DNA of 64,000 nucleotides from Clostridium grantii DSM 8605 (GTDB lineage: Bacteria; Bacillota; Clostridia; Clostridiales; Clostridiaceae). The notes under the pieces are model-generated. The model was not told the origin of the DNA, made no database searches, and saw only the letters and a program-made list of their open reading frames with translations. The translations under genes and the position numbers were made by a program. How positions within the stretch are numbered: the stretch's first letter is position 1; the number at the start of each line of letters is the position of its first letter. This document shows, piece by piece, positions 61,691 to 64,000 of this stretch. The stretch is taken from positions 1-64,000 of the forward strand of contig NZ_FQXM01000015.1 in the NCBI RefSeq assembly GCF_900129965.1. The letters run 5' to 3'.

Positions 61691-63709
61691 TTATAATGTT
61701 AAACCAGCAGTATCAAGTATTAAACTAATACTTCCATCACCTAATAAAGTACATCCGGCTAAGCCGGTTATTTTCTTGTTTTTCTTGATATAATTAGGTA
61801 ATGATTTAACCACAACCTGCTGTTTACCAATAAGTTCATCAGCAAAAATACAAAAGTTGTTATCTTCTTGTTCTATCATAATAAGAATACCTTCATTGAA
61901 ATCTGTGATATTTGTATCTATACTATAATATTTATGTAACCTTAGTATAGGTAGGCATTCACCTCTCAACATAATCATTTCATTTCCTTCAGGGTCTATT
62001 AACAAATCTTCTTTTTTCGGCCTAAAAGATTCTTTTATTTTAGTAATAGGAATAGTGTATCTAGAACTACCTACTGCAATATTCATACCATCAATTATTG
62101 CTAATGTAAGCGGTATTTTTAAAGTTATTGTTGAACCTTTATTCTCCACACTATCCACGGAAACAGAACCACCAACAGCCTCTAAATTTTTTGTGACTAC
62201 ATCCATACCAACCCCTCTTCCAGAAAACTCAGTAATATTTTCTTTGGTAGAAAAGCCCGGCAATAAAATCAAATTATAAATCTCTGTATCACTCATATCG
62301 GATTCTTTTTTTACTAATATATTATTTTCACGTGCTTTTTTTAATATTTTTTCTTTATTTAAGCCTCTACCATCATCTTTAATTACCACAAGAACATTAT
62401 TACCGGAATTTTTAGCCTCAAGTATTATTGTTCCCACTTCATCTTTATTTTTAGAAATTCTTTCATCAGAATCTTCAATACCATGGTCAATAGAATTTCT
62501 TATTATGTGCATTAAAGGGTCAGAAATATGTTCTATAATATTTTTATCTACTTCTGTTTCTTCACCAATAACAACAAGTTCAACTTTTCTATTTAATTTT
62601 TTGCACATATCTCTAGTGATTCTATGCATTTTCATAAAGGTAGTAGATAAAGGAACCATTCTAATAGACATAACCATATCTTGTATTTCACTAGTTATTT
62701 TGTGTAAACGCCTAGATGATGTTTGAAAACTTTCTAGTTCTAGACTAGTTATTTCAGGATTTTGGGTGACCATAGCTTCTGCAATTACCATTTCTCCAAC
62801 TAAATCCATAAGCTTGTCTAGTTTGTCCACATTAACACTAATAATACTTTGAACATTATTTTGAGAAGCTACTGGGGCTACATTTTTAGGAGTATTTTTT
62901 TTATCTTCACTAATTTTTTCTTTGATTTTATTTGAATCAGATTCATTTTTTTCCTGAACAAGTTCCAAATCTTTTAAAAACATTGTTTGCATGAAGAAAG
63001 CATTAATTTCATCATAACTTTTTTTTGTTTTTAAAGAGATATGAAATCCACTTTTTCGAATAACAGAAGTACTTGTATCATCATCAAGAACGTTTTCAGG
63101 CTTATAGGAGATGAATTCTGTCAATTCTGTTAGTTCATTGATTATTGTATAAGCACGTATATTCTCCATTTCACAACCATCTTCAAAGAAAACAGTAGCA
63201 TTAAATGAGTTTAAATCAGTATAGTTTTCATCTATTTCTTTTGGAATTAGCACATCTTCTATTGGATTTAGAACATCTGAGGCTGTCTCGAAAGAATTTG
63301 ATGATTTTAATTGGGCTAGAAAGGCTTTGATATCTTTAATTATAGAAGCAGCATTTCCATCTACTTCATCCCTACTTTTGATTTTTTCTAGTTCGATTTT
63401 TGTGAAATCTAAACCCTCTAAAACTAAATCAGATAGTCTTGAATAATCCACATTATCAGGTTTGTTTTCTCTTAAAAAGTAAAACAAATCTTCCATAGAA
63501 TGAGCAAGTTCAGCTATATTGTTAAAAAGCATCATTCCAGAAGAACCTTTTATAGTATGCATAAAGCGGAATATTTCATTGATTGAGTTTTCAGAATATT
63601 CGTTGGCTTGTTCGCTGGAAATAATTGCTTGCTCCAATTGTTCTAATAATTGTGATGTTTCAAATATATACATATCCACCATTGGTTCATTAGAGTATAT
63701 TTGCGACAA
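61691..63709 (-). CDS. cheA: Chemotaxis histidine kinase
   Basis: 672 residues, TTG start after AAAGGAGG. Domains in order: Hpt with phospho-His H51 (FMHTIKGSSG), a linker with a P2-like region (about 170-265), dimerisation helix (VDKLDKLMDLVGEMVIAEAM), ATPase (HIIRNSIDHGIED, DDGRGLN, FSGRGVGMDVV) and a C-terminal CheW-like domain. All catalytic boxes intact. First gene of the five-gene che set and its J-domain follower. No cheY, cheC or cheD lies within it. Confidence 0.95.
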   Translation of the reverse strand: MSQIYSNEPMVDMYIFETSQLLEQLEQAIISSEQANEYSENSINEIFRFMHTIKGSSGMMLFNNIAELAHSMEDLFYFLRENKPDNVDYSRLSDLVLEGLDFTKIELEKIKSRDEVDGNAASIIKDIKAFLAQLKSSNSFETASDVLNPIEDVLIPKEIDENYTDLNSFNATVFFEDGCEMENIRAYTIINELTELTEFISYKPENVLDDDTSTSVIRKSGFHISLKTKKSYDEINAFFMQTMFLKDLELVQEKNESDSNKIKEKISEDKKNTPKNVAPVASQNNVQSIISVNVDKLDKLMDLVGEMVIAEAMVTQNPEITSLELESFQTSSRRLHKITSEIQDMVMSIRMVPLSTTFMKMHRITRDMCKKLNRKVELVVIGEETEVDKNIIEHISDPLMHIIRNSIDHGIEDSDERISKNKDEVGTIILEAKNSGNNVLVVIKDDGRGLNKEKILKKARENNILVKKESDMSDTEIYNLILLPGFSTKENITEFSGRGVGMDVVTKNLEAVGGSVSVDSVENKGSTITLKIPLTLAIIDGMNIAVGSSRYTIPITKIKESFRPKKEDLLIDPEGNEMIMLRGECLPILRLHKYYSIDTNITDFNEGILIMIEQEDNNFCIFADELIGKQQVVVKSLPNYIKKNKKITGLAGCTLLGDGSISLILDTAGLTL

Positions 63710-63916
63710 GGTTGAAACCTCCTTTTGTTTTTAGTATGTTAAATCGTTAATATATTTGAAATTAAGGTTATTAACTAATTATATTATAATATTTGTGTTA
63801 TGCAAAGAGTTTGTTTAGGGAAATTAGGCTTAATATGTAATTTTTAATAAAAAATTAGCTGAAATTATAATAATTATTAAAATTAAAGCTATAATTAATT
63901 AATTTGAACTAATAAT

Positions 63917-64000
63917 TTATACTTCAAAAGTATTTTTCAATTTGAAATTATTAATCTGTGATTTTAACATGCCAGCTTCATTTGAAAGTATTTTACTTGT
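63917..64000 (-). CDS. C-terminal end of a methyl-accepting chemotaxis protein (partial)
   Basis: The last 27 codons of a minus-strand gene cut by the right edge: SKILSNEAGMLKSQINNFKL and KNTFEV, then TAA at 63917-63919. The pattern (SxxLxxEAxxLKxxIxxFKL) is the usual C-terminus of a clostridial MCP. It precedes the cheA gene on the same strand, with 207 bases between, so a second receptor may belong to this system. Confidence 0.65.
   Translation of the reverse strand, partial: TSKILSNEAGMLKSQINNFKLKNTFEV

Overview
The window is AT-rich, low-GC Gram-positive DNA. Its gene content and order are those of a Clostridium sensu stricto species: a fabT-fabH-acpP-fabK-fabD-fabG-fabF-accB-fabZ-accC-accD-accA operon, a DnaD/DnaC-like pair, an S-box in front of metF, many GGDEF/EAL proteins, ROK/GPH sugar genes and a chemotaxis operon. 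Ribosome binding sites are strong (AGGAGG-like) and TTG/GTG starts are common. The species cannot be named from the sequence alone. Assignments rest on recognisable motifs and family knowledge; no search was run.

Layout. 1-300: three tRNA genes (Val cut by the window edge, Asp, Thr). 348-2334 (minus): a DnaI/DnaC-like helicase loader and a DnaD-domain protein. 2493-12655 (plus): the complete type II fatty-acid synthesis operon plus acetyl-CoA carboxylase, led by a FabT-like MarR repressor with tandem palindromes over its promoter. 12881-14119: a decayed GH31 alpha-glucosidase. 14180-14362: a gene-less stretch with a possible decayed minus-strand frame. 14565-31212: a signalling stretch with a MASE3 histidine kinase, three c-di-GMP enzymes, a MarR-controlled heterodimeric ABC exporter, biotin ligase BirA and a putative amidase. 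31250-38184: an aminotransferase, a divergent ApbE/NusG-II pair, a PD-(D/E)XK-XPD helicase fusion, a small unknown protein and CinA. 38211-42357: the methionine-cycle genes luxS, metF (with a SAM-I riboswitch) and metH. 42432-47032: DegV, an overlooked 42-residue membrane protein, an intracellular-looking subtilase, a YdcZ-type transporter, a dUTPase-like protein that has lost catalytic residues, a 2H-like protein and a DUF1540 mini-protein. 47322-51913: MurA, WalJ-type hydrolase, GerMN lipoprotein, SEC-C protein, LUD protein and RlmH. 51951-56660: a split chromate transporter and a ROK-GPH-DUF4867 sugar cluster. 56713-64000 (minus): a chemotaxis-type operon cheA-cheW-mcp-cheR-cheB ending in an unusual J-domain protein, preceded by the tail of another MCP at the right edge.

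How the genes fit together. The fatty-acid operon supplies every step from acetyl-CoA carboxylation to elongation with FabK as enoyl reductase; BirA, encoded 14 kb away, would biotinylate AccB. LuxS, MetF and MetH recycle homocysteine to methionine, and only metF carries the SAM-sensing leader. Three EAL proteins lie within 17 kb, one with an intact GGDEF motif and two with degenerate ones. The che operon ends with a J-domain protein whose C-terminus looks like a fourth, degenerate GGDEF fold. That fusion is the least ordinary item in the window. Next come the apparently inactive dUTPase homologue and the small membrane protein.
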